Shown: in pieces, positions 17,756 through 26,290 of the stretch
How positions within the stretch are numbered: position 1 is the first letter of the stretch
Layout: the number at the start of each line of letters is the position of its first letter
Assembly: GCA_949959305.1 (NCBI GenBank)
Contig: CATLJA010000002.1
Coordinates: 1-64,000, forward strand
Source: an uncultured Oscillibacter sp.
Lineage (GTDB): Bacteria > Bacillota > Clostridia > Oscillospirales > Oscillospiraceae
Direction: 5' to 3'
Length of the DNA: 64,000 nt
Made by a program: the position numbers and the translations under genes
Notes under the pieces: model-generated
Told to the model about the DNA's origin: nothing
Seen by the model: only the letters and a program-made list of their open reading frames with translations
The model's database searches: none

Positions 17756-19342
17756 ATGAAAAAGCCACTTGCACTGCTCCTCAGTCTGCTGATGCTGTTT
17801 TCGCTGACTGCCTGCGGCGGGGGCGGCAATAATCAGCCCGCCTCCGACGGCAATCAGTCCACCGAAGCGCCCAGCGGCGACAAGCAGACAGGCGGAACCA
17901 CTGTTCCCGAGCTGAAGGGGCCCGGCAACGTCACCCTCAAGCGCCTGGGCTATAACGCGGCCTTTGATCCCAACAACGACATCAACGCGGACGTGCTCAA
18001 GCAGTCCACGGGCTACGATGTGGAGTACTTCATGCTCCCCTCGGAGAATGCGGATGAGAAGCTGCTCATGGACATCTCTGGCGGAGCAAACTACGACAGC
18101 ATCAATATTTCCATCAACCAGTGGCGTACATTAGTATCCCAAGGTGCGCTCCAGCCCCTGGACGATGCGTTGGAGGCCTATGGCCAGGACGTTCTGGCGG
18201 GTAACTCTGAAAATGTATGGAATGCCCTGCGGGGAGATGACGGCCACATCTACGGCGTGCCCTACATGTACCCCCACTCCCATGAAATCGCCGCCTTCAT
18301 GGTAGCCCGCATGGACCTGCTGAAGGCCGCCGGCATCAACGAGGTTCCCACCACCATTGACGAGTTCTATGACTGTCTGGTGACCCTTAAACAGCACTAC
18401 GGCGATGAGTACGTCATCCTGGCCGGCCCCTATTTGCCTAACTCCGAGGCCAACGAGAACTGGGTCATCCCCAAGACCATCGCCTGCGCCTTCGGCATCT
18501 ACAACGACTGGATGGTAGATGAGAACGGCAAGGTCTATTACATGACCGAGGCGCCTAAATTCGCCGAGATGGTTGAGTTCCTGACCAAGCTGTACAACGA
18601 GGGCCTCATTGACCCCGACTGGGCCATCAACACCGAGTCCACCCTGAAGGAGAAATTCACCTCCGGCAAGGCCATCATCACCTGCGGCAACCGTGCCCTG
18701 GCCGACTTCTGCTCCGCCGCCCTCATTGAGAACCTGAACCTGAGCTGGGACGATCTGGCCTATATCTCCGCCCTGAAGGGGGCTGACGGTACCTGCACGT
18801 ATCAGAGCACGGAGGCCATCGGCTGGATCTCCTGCGTACCCAGATCCTCTGAAAATCTGGCCGATGTGGTGAACTGGTGGAATTTAAGGGTAAAGGATCA
18901 GCTGTTCATCACAATTGGCGAGGAGGGCGTCCACTTCAATTACGATGAAGATGGAGAAATCGAACCGATCAACCCCATCTTCGCTGAGGAGCGGGGCAAC
19001 TCCTACTGGTATCTGGATGTAACCGACCAGAAGGCATATGAATTCCAGTGGCCCTCCCGGGTGCGCAAATCCGAGGGACAGTGGCACTCCTTCTCTGCGG
19101 TGACCATGGACGCGGACCAGAGCATCTTTGTGCCCAACACCTTCGCCTTCATGCCCGCCAAGGAGAATTACGCCAAGTACAACACCGCTATTTTCAATGA
19201 TCTGCAGGATTATATCACCCAGGTCATGTCCGGCACCCGCACCATCAACGATCTGGACACATTCATGTCCGACTGGACCAACGCCGGCGGCGAGAGCGTG
19301 CGGGGCGATCTCCAGGGCTGGTACGACGAGTTCTACAAATAA
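17756..19342 (+). CDS. Extracellular sugar-binding lipoprotein of the ABC importer
   Basis: The protein has 528 aa. A lipoprotein signal peptide ends at LTAC with Cys20 as the lipidated residue, followed by a Gly/Asn/Ser-rich linker. The rest is a large solute-binding fold of the LplA/family 1 type, long as usual for LplB/YtcP partners. It captures the substrate outside the membrane and delivers it to the two permeases. AAAGGAG precedes the ATG. The codon use is less extreme in GC than the flanking oxidoreductases. A hairpin follows, as is common after abundant binding-protein genes. Confidence 0.9.
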   Translation: MKKPLALLLSLLMLFSLTACGGGGNNQPASDGNQSTEAPSGDKQTGGTTVPELKGPGNVTLKRLGYNAAFDPNNDINADVLKQSTGYDVEYFMLPSENADEKLLMDISGGANYDSINISINQWRTLVSQGALQPLDDALEAYGQDVLAGNSENVWNALRGDDGHIYGVPYMYPHSHEIAAFMVARMDLLKAAGINEVPTTIDEFYDCLVTLKQHYGDEYVILAGPYLPNSEANENWVIPKTIACAFGIYNDWMVDENGKVYYMTEAPKFAEMVEFLTKLYNEGLIDPDWAINTESTLKEKFTSGKAIITCGNRALADFCSAALIENLNLSWDDLAYISALKGADGTCTYQSTEAIGWISCVPRSSENLADVVNWWNLRVKDQLFITIGEEGVHFNYDEDGEIEPINPIFAEERGNSYWYLDVTDQKAYEFQWPSRVRKSEGQWHSFSAVTMDADQSIFVPNTFAFMPAKENYAKYNTAIFNDLQDYITQVMSGTRTINDLDTFMSDWTNAGGESVRGDLQGWYDEFYK

Positions 19343-19368
19343 TCCATTGCTGCTCGCTATCATGAGAG

Positions 19369-19394
19369 GGCGGGATCTCTCCCGAGATCCCGCC
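19369..19394 (+). terminator. Intercistronic hairpin after the binding protein
   Basis: GGCGGGATCTC and its exact complement form an 11-bp stem with a 4-base loop. Only a short TTCTCC follows, so it probably lets some transcripts continue into the oxidoreductase genes while keeping binding-protein mRNA abundant. Confidence 0.6.
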
Positions 19395-19422
19395 TTCTCC
19401 CAAAACAAGGAGGAAACTTCCA

Positions 19423-20793
19423 ATGTCCGTTACATTTCAGCAGGAGCTGCCCATCTATAAAGAGGTGGACGTGCTGGTGGCCGGCGCGGGTCCGGCAGGC
19501 GTGGGCGCGGCCGTGGCCGCCGCCAGAAACGGCGCAGACACCCTGGTTATCGAGGCCAACGGCTGCGTGGGCGGCATGGCCACCATGGGCGGCGTGGGCC
19601 CCTTCATGACCAGCTATGACGCCAACCACGAGAACATGATTATCCGGGGCGTATTTGAGGAGCTGGTAGAGCGGATGGTGGCCATGGGCGGGGCCATCCA
19701 CCCGGGAGAGGTCCACAACGAGGAGCCCCACTCCAGCTTCTACCGCCTGGGCCACAACAACGTGGGTCCCTTTGACCAGGAGGCCTTCAAGCTGGCGGCC
19801 TCCCGCATGATCCGGGAGGCCGGGGCGGCGCTGCTGCTGCACACCCAGTTCATCGCCGTGCTCAAGGAGGGGGACCGCATCGGCGGCGTGGTGATCGCCA
19901 ACAAGGACGGGCTGAGCGTGGTCCGGGCCAAGGTGGTGGTGGACTGCACCGGCGACGCCGACGTGGCCGCCCGGGCGGGATGCCCCTATGTGGTGGGCAG
20001 CGAGGAGGACGGCAACATCCAGCCCGCCTCCCTGTTCCTCCGGCTCTACAATGTGGACACGCCCCGGGTGGCGGAGCACATGGCCCAGCACCGGGAGGAG
20101 ATCCGGCCCTTCTACGGCCCCTACAGCTGGCTCATCCGGGAGCGGCCCCAGGCCTGGGGCGACATTCCCCGGGCAGAGGTGGGCGTGTTCGCCGACGTGC
20201 AGGAGGGGGAGTACCGGCTGAACGTGACCCGGGTGCTGGACGTGGACGGCACCAAGGCGGAGGATCTGACCCGGGCGGAGCTGGAGGGCCTGGAGCAGGC
20301 CCACAAGGTGTTCCGGTTCATGCGGGAGAACGCCGTGGGCTTTGAGAACGCCCGCATGATCGGCACCGCCGCCACCATCGGCATCCGGGAGACCCGGCAC
20401 ATCCGGGGTGAGTACCGGCTGACCGGGGAGGAGGTGGCCGCGTGCAGGGTGCCGGAGGGGACCATCGCCGTCATGGCCACCAATATGGACACCCACAACA
20501 GGGATAACCCCGGGGGGTCCTTCATTGTCCCCACCGCCGGCCCCTACTTCGGCGTTCCCTACCTGTGTCTGGTGCCCAAGGGCGCGGACAACCTGCTGGT
20601 GGCGGGCCGGGCCATCTCCGCCGACGCCCTGGCGGGCTCCGCCGTGCGCATGATGCCCAGCTGCATGGCCTTCGGACAGGCCGCCGGCGTAGCCGCCGCC
20701 ATGGCGGCCGCGGCGGACATACCGCCCCGGGACGTGGACGTGGCCGCCCTGCGCCGGAAGCTGACGGACCAGGGCGCGTTTGTGGGGGACTGA
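19423..20793 (+). CDS. FAD-dependent oxidoreductase, short form, copy D
   Basis: The protein has 456 aa. FAD motif VDVLVAGAGPAGVGAA, VIEANGCVGGMA, VDCTGDADVAARAG, GIRETRHIRGEYRL, and the C-terminal DNLLVAGRAISADALAGS with a GQAAGVAAAMA helix place it in the same family as copies A, B and F. AAGGAGG precedes the ATG. It begins the second oxidoreductase module, just downstream of the importer, and is followed closely by the YesL-like protein. Substrate unknown. Confidence 0.85.
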   Translation: MSVTFQQELPIYKEVDVLVAGAGPAGVGAAVAAARNGADTLVIEANGCVGGMATMGGVGPFMTSYDANHENMIIRGVFEELVERMVAMGGAIHPGEVHNEEPHSSFYRLGHNNVGPFDQEAFKLAASRMIREAGAALLLHTQFIAVLKEGDRIGGVVIANKDGLSVVRAKVVVDCTGDADVAARAGCPYVVGSEEDGNIQPASLFLRLYNVDTPRVAEHMAQHREEIRPFYGPYSWLIRERPQAWGDIPRAEVGVFADVQEGEYRLNVTRVLDVDGTKAEDLTRAELEGLEQAHKVFRFMRENAVGFENARMIGTAATIGIRETRHIRGEYRLTGEEVAACRVPEGTIAVMATNMDTHNRDNPGGSFIVPTAGPYFGVPYLCLVPKGADNLLVAGRAISADALAGSAVRMMPSCMAFGQAAGVAAAMAAAADIPPRDVDVAALRRKLTDQGAFVGD

Positions 20794-20835
20794 GCGGCTG
20801 TATGCACAGCTGAAAACCTGACAGGAGGATCCATC

Positions 20836-21678
20836 ATGTCAAATCTGCCCGGATTTCTGGACTTCACCCGGCCTGGTCCCGGCTTCGTGGACGACAGCCA
20901 GCTCCACCCCTTTGTGCGGTTCTGGAAGCGGTACGGACGGCACTTCTTCAAGCTGCTGCAGGTCAATCTGGTATACGCCCTGGTAACCCTGCCGGTCTAC
21001 GGTTGGCTTATGAGCCTCATCAACGCCGTCACCACCCAGACCGGGGGCGGCGTGGTGTCGGTGCTGGGGTCCCTGCTGCTGTATGTGGCCCTGGGCTGGC
21101 CGGTGTGGCTGCGGGCGGCGCTGGTGGGCGGGTCCATCCTCCTGCTGGGCCCCGCCACGGCGGCGCTGGGCCGGGCGGCCCTGGACTGCGCCTGGAGCCG
21201 GCCGGGCCTCTTCTGGCCCAACTTTTGGGAGGCCTGGAGGCGCTCCTGGCGGCAGGCGCTGCCGGTGGGGCTGGCGGACGTGCTGGCGGTGTTCGCCACG
21301 CTCTACTATCTGGTGGACGGCGAGACCTTTTTCGGCGCGGCAGGCGGGGTGCTGAAGGTGCTCTGGCTGGCGCTGGCCCTGGTGTACGCTATGGCCCGGG
21401 TCTACGTCTACCCCATTATGGCCACCGTGGAGCTGCCCCTGGGGGCCCTGCTCCGGGACAGTCTGGCCCTGGCCCTGCTGCGGCCCTGGCGTCCCCTGGC
21501 GGTGGTGGGGATCACGGCGGTGCTGTGCGCCCTGTGTCTGGCGGCGGATCTGGTGCTGATCCCCTGCTTTTTATACAGCTTCGCGGCGTTTTCCGCTGCG
21601 TTCTTTACCCAGCCGGTCATTCAAGAACATCTGCTCGCCCCTGCGGCGCGGGCGGAGGAAGGAAACGAGGAATCATGA
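20836..21678 (+). CDS. YesL-family (DUF624) membrane protein
   Basis: The protein has 280 aa with several hydrophobic segments: VNLVYALVTLPVYGWLM, two in the middle, and LAVVGITAVLCALCLAADLVLI near the C-terminus. The family is regularly found beside LplB/YtcP importers and YesMN regulators, where its role is unproven; it is thought to support transport or sensing. AGGAGG lies upstream of the ATG. Its stop overlaps the next start (ATGA), so it is translationally coupled to dehydrogenase copy 3. Confidence 0.8.
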   Translation: MSNLPGFLDFTRPGPGFVDDSQLHPFVRFWKRYGRHFFKLLQVNLVYALVTLPVYGWLMSLINAVTTQTGGGVVSVLGSLLLYVALGWPVWLRAALVGGSILLLGPATAALGRAALDCAWSRPGLFWPNFWEAWRRSWRQALPVGLADVLAVFATLYYLVDGETFFGAAGGVLKVLWLALALVYAMARVYVYPIMATVELPLGALLRDSLALALLRPWRPLAVVGITAVLCALCLAADLVLIPCFLYSFAAFSAAFFTQPVIQEHLLAPAARAEEGNEES

Positions 21679-22706
21679 GAGCAGCCTATTTTCTGGGCAG
21701 CCGGACCATTGAGACCCGGCCCCTGCGTCTGCGCGCCCCCGGCCCGGGGCAGGCGCTGCTGCGGGTCCACGCCTGCGGCGTGTGCGGCACGGACGTACAT
21801 ATTTTTGCCGGCGGGAAGGGCTCGGCCAGCGTCACGCCGCCGGTCATACTGGGCCACGAGCTCTCCGGCACCGTGGAGGCCCTGGGCCCCGGCGTCACCG
21901 GACTGAAGGCGGGGGATCTGGTCAGCGTGGATCCCAACATCTACTGCGGGACCTGCCCCTCCTGCCGCCAGGGCAGAAAGCAGCTGTGCCGGGCCATGGA
22001 GGCCGTGGGCGTGACCATGGACGGCGGCTTCGCGGACCAATGCCTGGCGCCCGCGTCCCAGTGCGTGGTCCTCCCGGCGGGGACGGACCCGGAGCTGGCC
22101 GCCCTGACGGAGCCCCTGGCCTGCTGCCTCCACGGTATCGACAGGGCGGCCATCCGGCCGGGGGAGACGGTCCTCATCCTGGGCGGGTCCACCATCGGGC
22201 TGATGATGTTGCAGCTGGCCCGCCTGTGCGGCGCGGCCCGGGTGGTGGTCAGCGAGCCGGTGACGGCCCGGCGTGGGCTGGCCCTGGAGCTGGGCGCGGA
22301 CGGCGCGGTGGACCCCCTCCGGGAGGACCTGGCGCAGCGGACGGAGGCGCTGCTGGGCGGCGGGGCCAACGTGGTCATCGAGTGCGTGGGGGGCCGGACC
22401 GGCGCGGCGGCCCAGGCCGTGGATGCGGCCGGACCGGGCGGACGGATCCTGCTCTTCGGCGTGCCCCACCCGGAGGCCCTGCTGGAGACCAGCCTCTGCG
22501 CCATCTACCAGAAGGAGCTGACCATCCTGGGCTCCTTTGTCAACCCGGACACCCACAGCCGGGCGGCGGCCCTCATCGCCTCGGGCCGGCTGCGGCTGAA
22601 GGAGCTGATTACCCACCGGTTCCCTGTGGACCGGCTCCGGGAGGCCATCGAGACCCAGGCCGGCCCGGAATCCATCAAGGTACTGGTTGTACCGGAGGAG
22701 GACTGA
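21675..22706 (+). CDS. Zinc-dependent alcohol dehydrogenase, copy 3
   Basis: The protein has 343 aa. Catalytic-zinc motifs (GVCGTDVHIFAG and GHELSG), the structural-zinc cluster (CGTCPSCRQGRKQLC) and the glycine motif (ILGGSTIG) identify a medium-chain polyol dehydrogenase. The ATG overlaps the YesL stop, which settles the start; the ORF track runs 670 bases further upstream in a shadow of yesL. It precedes the long FAD oxidoreductase by one base. Like copies 1 and 2 it lies next to FAD oxidoreductases, supporting a two-step redox conversion of the same compound. Confidence 0.85.
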   Translation: MRAAYFLGSRTIETRPLRLRAPGPGQALLRVHACGVCGTDVHIFAGGKGSASVTPPVILGHELSGTVEALGPGVTGLKAGDLVSVDPNIYCGTCPSCRQGRKQLCRAMEAVGVTMDGGFADQCLAPASQCVVLPAGTDPELAALTEPLACCLHGIDRAAIRPGETVLILGGSTIGLMMLQLARLCGAARVVVSEPVTARRGLALELGADGAVDPLREDLAQRTEALLGGGANVVIECVGGRTGAAAQAVDAAGPGGRILLFGVPHPEALLETSLCAIYQKELTILGSFVNPDTHSRAAALIASGRLRLKELITHRFPVDRLREAIETQAGPESIKVLVVPEED

Positions 22707-22707
22707 C

Positions 22708-24567
22708 ATGTCTATCAATGTGGAAACGAGAGACTTTGACGTGGTGGTGGTGGGCGGCGGCCTGAGCGGCATGTGCGCGGCCATTGCCGCGGCCCGCCAC
22801 GGCGCGGAAACAGCCATTGTCCAGAATCGGTCCGTGTTCGGCGGCAATGCCAGCTCGGAGATCCGGATGCACATCGTGGGGGCCAGCTCCCACGGGGCCA
22901 AGCCGGATCTGGCGGAGACCGGCATCCTGCTGGAGCTGCTGCTGGAGAACAAGCGCCGCAACCCCTACGCCAGCTTCCCGGTCTTTGACGCCATTCTCTG
23001 GGAGGCCGTCCACCAGCAGAAGGGCCTCACCGCCTATCTGAATACCAACATGGACGACGTGGTCATGGACAGCGGCCGCATCGCCGCCGTGGTCTGCCAC
23101 CAGAACACCACGGAGACGGAGCTGCGCCTGGAGGGCCGGATCTTTATCGACGCCACCGGCCACGGCACCCTGGGCGTCATGGCCGGCTGCGGCAGCCGCC
23201 TGGGCAGCGAGAGCCGGGACCAGCACGGCGAGCCCAACGCCCCCGATATGGCCAACACGGACACCATGGGCAACTCCATCATGTTCAGCGCCATAGACCG
23301 GGGGGAGAAGGTGGTCTTTGAGAAGCCGGAGTGGGCCTACACCTTCTCCGAGGAGGATCTGCGCTACCGGGAGCACGGCGACTCCGTGGGCTCCCACGCC
23401 GACGGGGGCAGGCTGGTGGCCTTCGAGGAGGGCTCCGGCAGGCTGCCCAACTTCTCCAACGTGGACTCCGGCTACTGGTGGATCGAGCTGGGGGGAAGGA
23501 GCAACGACATCATCCGGGAGGGCGAGGAGATCCGGGACGAGCTGCTCCGGTGCGTCTACGGCGTGTGGGACCACCTGAAAAACCAAGGGGACCACGGGGT
23601 GGACAACCTGGATCTGGACTGGGTGGGCATGGTGCCCGGCTACCGGGAGAGCCGCCGGCTGGTGGGGGACTACCTGCTCACGGAGAACGACGTCCGCTCC
23701 AACCGGGTGTTCCCGGACGCGGTGGCCTACGGCGGCTGGCAGATGGACCAGCACACCCCCGGCGGCATCATGGACTTTGACAAGTATCCCAGCCGCATCC
23801 TCAACTACCCCGGCTGCTACACCATCCCCTACCGCTGCTTCTACAGCCGGGAGGTGCCCAATCTGATGATGGCGGGCCGGGACATCAGTGTCACCAAGAT
23901 GGCCTTCGGCTCCACCCGGGTCATGGGCACCTGCGCGGTGGGCGGCCAGGCCGCCGGCACCGCCGCCGCCCTGGCCGTCCGGCGGGGCGCCCTGCCCGGG
24001 GACATGGCCGGGCACATGGAGGAGCTCCAGCAGACCCTGCTGCGGGACGACTGCTACCTCCCCGGCTTTGCCAACAGGGACCCCGGCGATCTCTGCCGGA
24101 CCGCCAAGGTCACCGCAGCCTCCTGGAAGGAGGGCCGGGAGCCGGAGAAGGCGGTGAACGGCGTGGCCCGCCGGGTGGACGGGGAGGAGAACTGCTGGGA
24201 GTCCCGGGATCTGGAGAGCGCCCAGCTGACCCTGAAGCTGGCACAGCCCGCCAGGGTGGGCCAGGTGCGGCTGACCTTTGACCCCAATCTCACCCGGGAG
24301 ATCATGCCCTCCATGACCCGCAACGTCCGGGCCCGGCAGGTGAAGGGCCTGCCCCCGGAGCTGGTGCGGGACTACCGGGTGGAGGCCCTGCGGGACGGGG
24401 AGTCCGTGTGGAGCAGGACCGTCACCGGCAACGGCCAGCGGCTGAACGTGCTGGAGCCGGAGGAGCCGCCGGTGTGCGACGCGCTGCGGATCACGGTCCT
24501 GGCCACCCACGGCCTGGACAGCGCCCGGATCTTCGAGGTGCGGGCCTACGAGAAGGGAGAGAACTAA
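22708..24567 (+). CDS. FAD-dependent oxidoreductase, long form, copy E
   Basis: The protein has 619 aa and is a close relative of copy C: FDVVVVGGGLSGMCAA, FGGNASSEIRMHIVG, WAYTF, GYWWIELGG, YRESRRLVGDY and NLMMAGRDISVTKMAFGSTR are shared almost position for position. A C-terminal beta-rich domain follows at about residue 480 and ends ARIFEVRAYEKGEN. The start has GGAGGAGG upstream. The stop codon overlaps the next ATG (TAATG). Two long paralogues in one locus suggest two related substrates or a duplicated step. Confidence 0.83.
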   Translation: MSINVETRDFDVVVVGGGLSGMCAAIAAARHGAETAIVQNRSVFGGNASSEIRMHIVGASSHGAKPDLAETGILLELLLENKRRNPYASFPVFDAILWEAVHQQKGLTAYLNTNMDDVVMDSGRIAAVVCHQNTTETELRLEGRIFIDATGHGTLGVMAGCGSRLGSESRDQHGEPNAPDMANTDTMGNSIMFSAIDRGEKVVFEKPEWAYTFSEEDLRYREHGDSVGSHADGGRLVAFEEGSGRLPNFSNVDSGYWWIELGGRSNDIIREGEEIRDELLRCVYGVWDHLKNQGDHGVDNLDLDWVGMVPGYRESRRLVGDYLLTENDVRSNRVFPDAVAYGGWQMDQHTPGGIMDFDKYPSRILNYPGCYTIPYRCFYSREVPNLMMAGRDISVTKMAFGSTRVMGTCAVGGQAAGTAAALAVRRGALPGDMAGHMEELQQTLLRDDCYLPGFANRDPGDLCRTAKVTAASWKEGREPEKAVNGVARRVDGEENCWESRDLESAQLTLKLAQPARVGQVRLTFDPNLTREIMPSMTRNVRARQVKGLPPELVRDYRVEALRDGESVWSRTVTGNGQRLNVLEPEEPPVCDALRITVLATHGLDSARIFEVRAYEKGEN

Positions 24568-25868
24568 TGGAGACCGTTTCCTATACCAGAGAGATCCCGG
24601 TTTACAAGCGCTTTGATGTGATTGTCTGCGGCGCGGGCCCCGCCGGGATCTGCGCGGCCGTGGCCGCCGCCCGGCAGGGGGCCAAGGTGGCGCTGCTGGA
24701 GCGCTACGGCGTGCCCGGCGGCAACCTGACCTGCGGCCACGTGGGCCCCATCCTGGGCATGGTGGGCAAGGGGACCATGCGGGACGAGCTGATGGCCCTG
24801 CTGGAGGTGCCGGACAACGACATGATCGGACGGGTGGGCGTGGCCCACGACATGCAGCGGGCCAAGACCGTGCTGACGGAGTTCATCCACCACGAGAACA
24901 TTGAGGTCTACCTCCAGACCATGGCAGCCGACGCCCTGGTGGAGGACCACCGGGTCACCGGCGTGGTGATTTCCACCAAGGAGGGGCTGCTGGCCCTGGA
25001 GGGCAAGGTGGTGGTGGACGCCACCGGCGACGGGGACGTGGCCGCCTTCGCCGGCTGCCAGATCGAGAAGGGCCGGGAGGACGGGCTCATGCAGCCCGTG
25101 ACCCTGGAGTTCACCCTGGACAACGTGGACGAGGACCGGGGCGTTATCTGCATCGGCGACGTGGACGACGTGGAGTTCAACGGCCAGCGGTTCCTGGACT
25201 ACTGCAAGCAGTGCGCCCAGAAGGGCATGCTGCCGGAGCACCTGGCCGCCGTGCGGCTGCACCCCACAGTGCACAAGGGGGAGCGGCAGGTGAACACCAC
25301 CCAGGCCAACGGCGTGGACAGCACCAAAATAGAGGACCTGTATCCCGCTGAGCTGGCCCTGCGGGGACAGATCGACACGCTGATCCGCTTTTTCCGGGAG
25401 AACCTGCCCGGATACGAGAACTGCAAGTACATCGCCTCCGGCACCACCACCGGGATCCGGGAGAGCCGCCGGGTGGTGGGGGAGTACCTCATCACCGCCG
25501 AGGAGCTGGCCGCGGGCAAGCGGTTTGACGACGTGGTGGTCCACAGGGCGGAGTTCATCGTGGATATCCACAACCCCGCCGGGGCCGGGCAGGCGGAGGA
25601 GAAGATCCAGTATGTGGTCCCCTATGACCTGCCCTACGGCTGCTTTGTGCCCAAGGGGGTGGACGGCCTGATGACCGCCGGACGCTGCATCTCCGGCACC
25701 CACCGGGCCCACGCCTCCTACCGGGTCATGTCCATCTGCATGGCCATGGGTCAGGCGGTGGGCGTGGCGGCGGCCCTGTGCGCCCGCCAGGGCTGCCAGC
25801 CCAGGGAGCTGGACGTGAAGGCGCTGCAAAAGGAGCTGGCCGCGCTGGGCGTGGAGCTGTTTGACTGA
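24567..25868 (+). CDS. FAD-dependent oxidoreductase, short form, copy F
   Basis: The protein has 433 aa. Motifs are [54 protein letters not shown], and the C-terminal DGLMTAGRCISGTHRAHAS with a GQAVGVAAAL helix. It is closest in layout to copy D (both start with an EIPVYK/ELPIYK strand). It overlaps the previous stop by one base, so it is translationally coupled. It is the last gene of the island and is followed by an intrinsic terminator. Confidence 0.85.
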   Translation: METVSYTREIPVYKRFDVIVCGAGPAGICAAVAAARQGAKVALLERYGVPGGNLTCGHVGPILGMVGKGTMRDELMALLEVPDNDMIGRVGVAHDMQRAKTVLTEFIHHENIEVYLQTMAADALVEDHRVTGVVISTKEGLLALEGKVVVDATGDGDVAAFAGCQIEKGREDGLMQPVTLEFTLDNVDEDRGVICIGDVDDVEFNGQRFLDYCKQCAQKGMLPEHLAAVRLHPTVHKGERQVNTTQANGVDSTKIEDLYPAELALRGQIDTLIRFFRENLPGYENCKYIASGTTTGIRESRRVVGEYLITAEELAAGKRFDDVVVHRAEFIVDIHNPAGAGQAEEKIQYVVPYDLPYGCFVPKGVDGLMTAGRCISGTHRAHASYRVMSICMAMGQAVGVAAALCARQGCQPRELDVKALQKELAALGVELFD

Positions 25869-25874
25869 GATCCT

Positions 25875-25892
25875 ATACATTATATAATGTAT
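25875..25892. promoter_or_regulatory. Perfect 18-bp AT-rich palindrome
   Basis: ATACATTATATAATGTAT is a perfect palindrome six bases past the last oxidoreductase stop codon. It could be a protein-binding site or a small hairpin. No adjacent start codon explains it. Confidence 0.4.
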
Positions 25893-25936
25893 CCGCCGCC
25901 CCGCAGGCGTGGTAAGCCCCGCTTTCCACAGCAGAA

Positions 25937-25978
25937 GGCCGTGTTATTGGAACGCCCAATAACACGGCCTCTTTTCTC
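25937..25978 (+). terminator. Intrinsic terminator of the oxidoreductase operon
   Basis: A perfect 14-bp stem (GGCCGTGTTATTGG and its complement, 5-base loop) is followed by TCTTTTCTCT. It also lies directly past the stop codon of the minus-strand gene at 25979. Confidence 0.85.
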
Positions 25979-26140
25979 TCACTCCCCCGCTAATCGCGCC
26001 TCCTGGGCCGCCAGGGTGGCCAGGGTGTCCCCCAGCTGGACGAATACCGCCGCCAGTACTGCCAGCTCCGAGGCGGACATGGCGCTGTAGAGCGCGTTGG
26101 ACACCGCCGTCACCAGGGCGGTCAGCTCCCGTGGGTCCAT
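25979..26140 (-). CDS. Small DUF6774-like protein
   Basis: The protein has 53 aa: MDPRELTALVTAVSNAL, then VFVQLGDTLATLAAQ. This pattern resembles short Clostridia proteins of the DUF6774 family, recalled from memory and not checked. Two amphipathic or hydrophobic helices are likely; no function is known. GAGGAGG precedes the ATG with good spacing, which supports the short start rather than the 85-residue ORF. It stands alone, antiparallel to its neighbours. Confidence 0.65.
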   Translation of the reverse strand: MDPRELTALVTAVSNALYSAMSASELAVLAAVFVQLGDTLATLAAQEARLAGE

Positions 26141-26230
26141 GGAAATCCCTCCTCGGGCTATCTTATGCCGTCCCGTCCGTCCCTGCGCCGCCGGCCCTGC
26201 GGGGGAAAGAGGGGCGCGGGCGAAACCGCC

Positions 26231-26260
26231 TTGCAATCCCCGGGCGGTTTATGGTAAAAT
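26231..26260 (+). promoter_or_regulatory. Promoter of the sensor operon
   Basis: TTGCAA and TAAAAT are 18 bases apart, 30 bases before the lipoprotein start. Confidence 0.55.
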
Positions 26261-26290
26261 AGCCCCAAGAACGACGAAAAGGAGAACAGC

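Noticed and set aside
24567-25868. FAD oxidoreductases as thioredoxin reductase or fumarate reductase
   Set aside because: They lack CxxC redox motifs and the fumarate reductase flavin-linkage and active-site patterns; the GxRE(T/S)R and C-terminal GQAxG motifs fit the PF12831 group.
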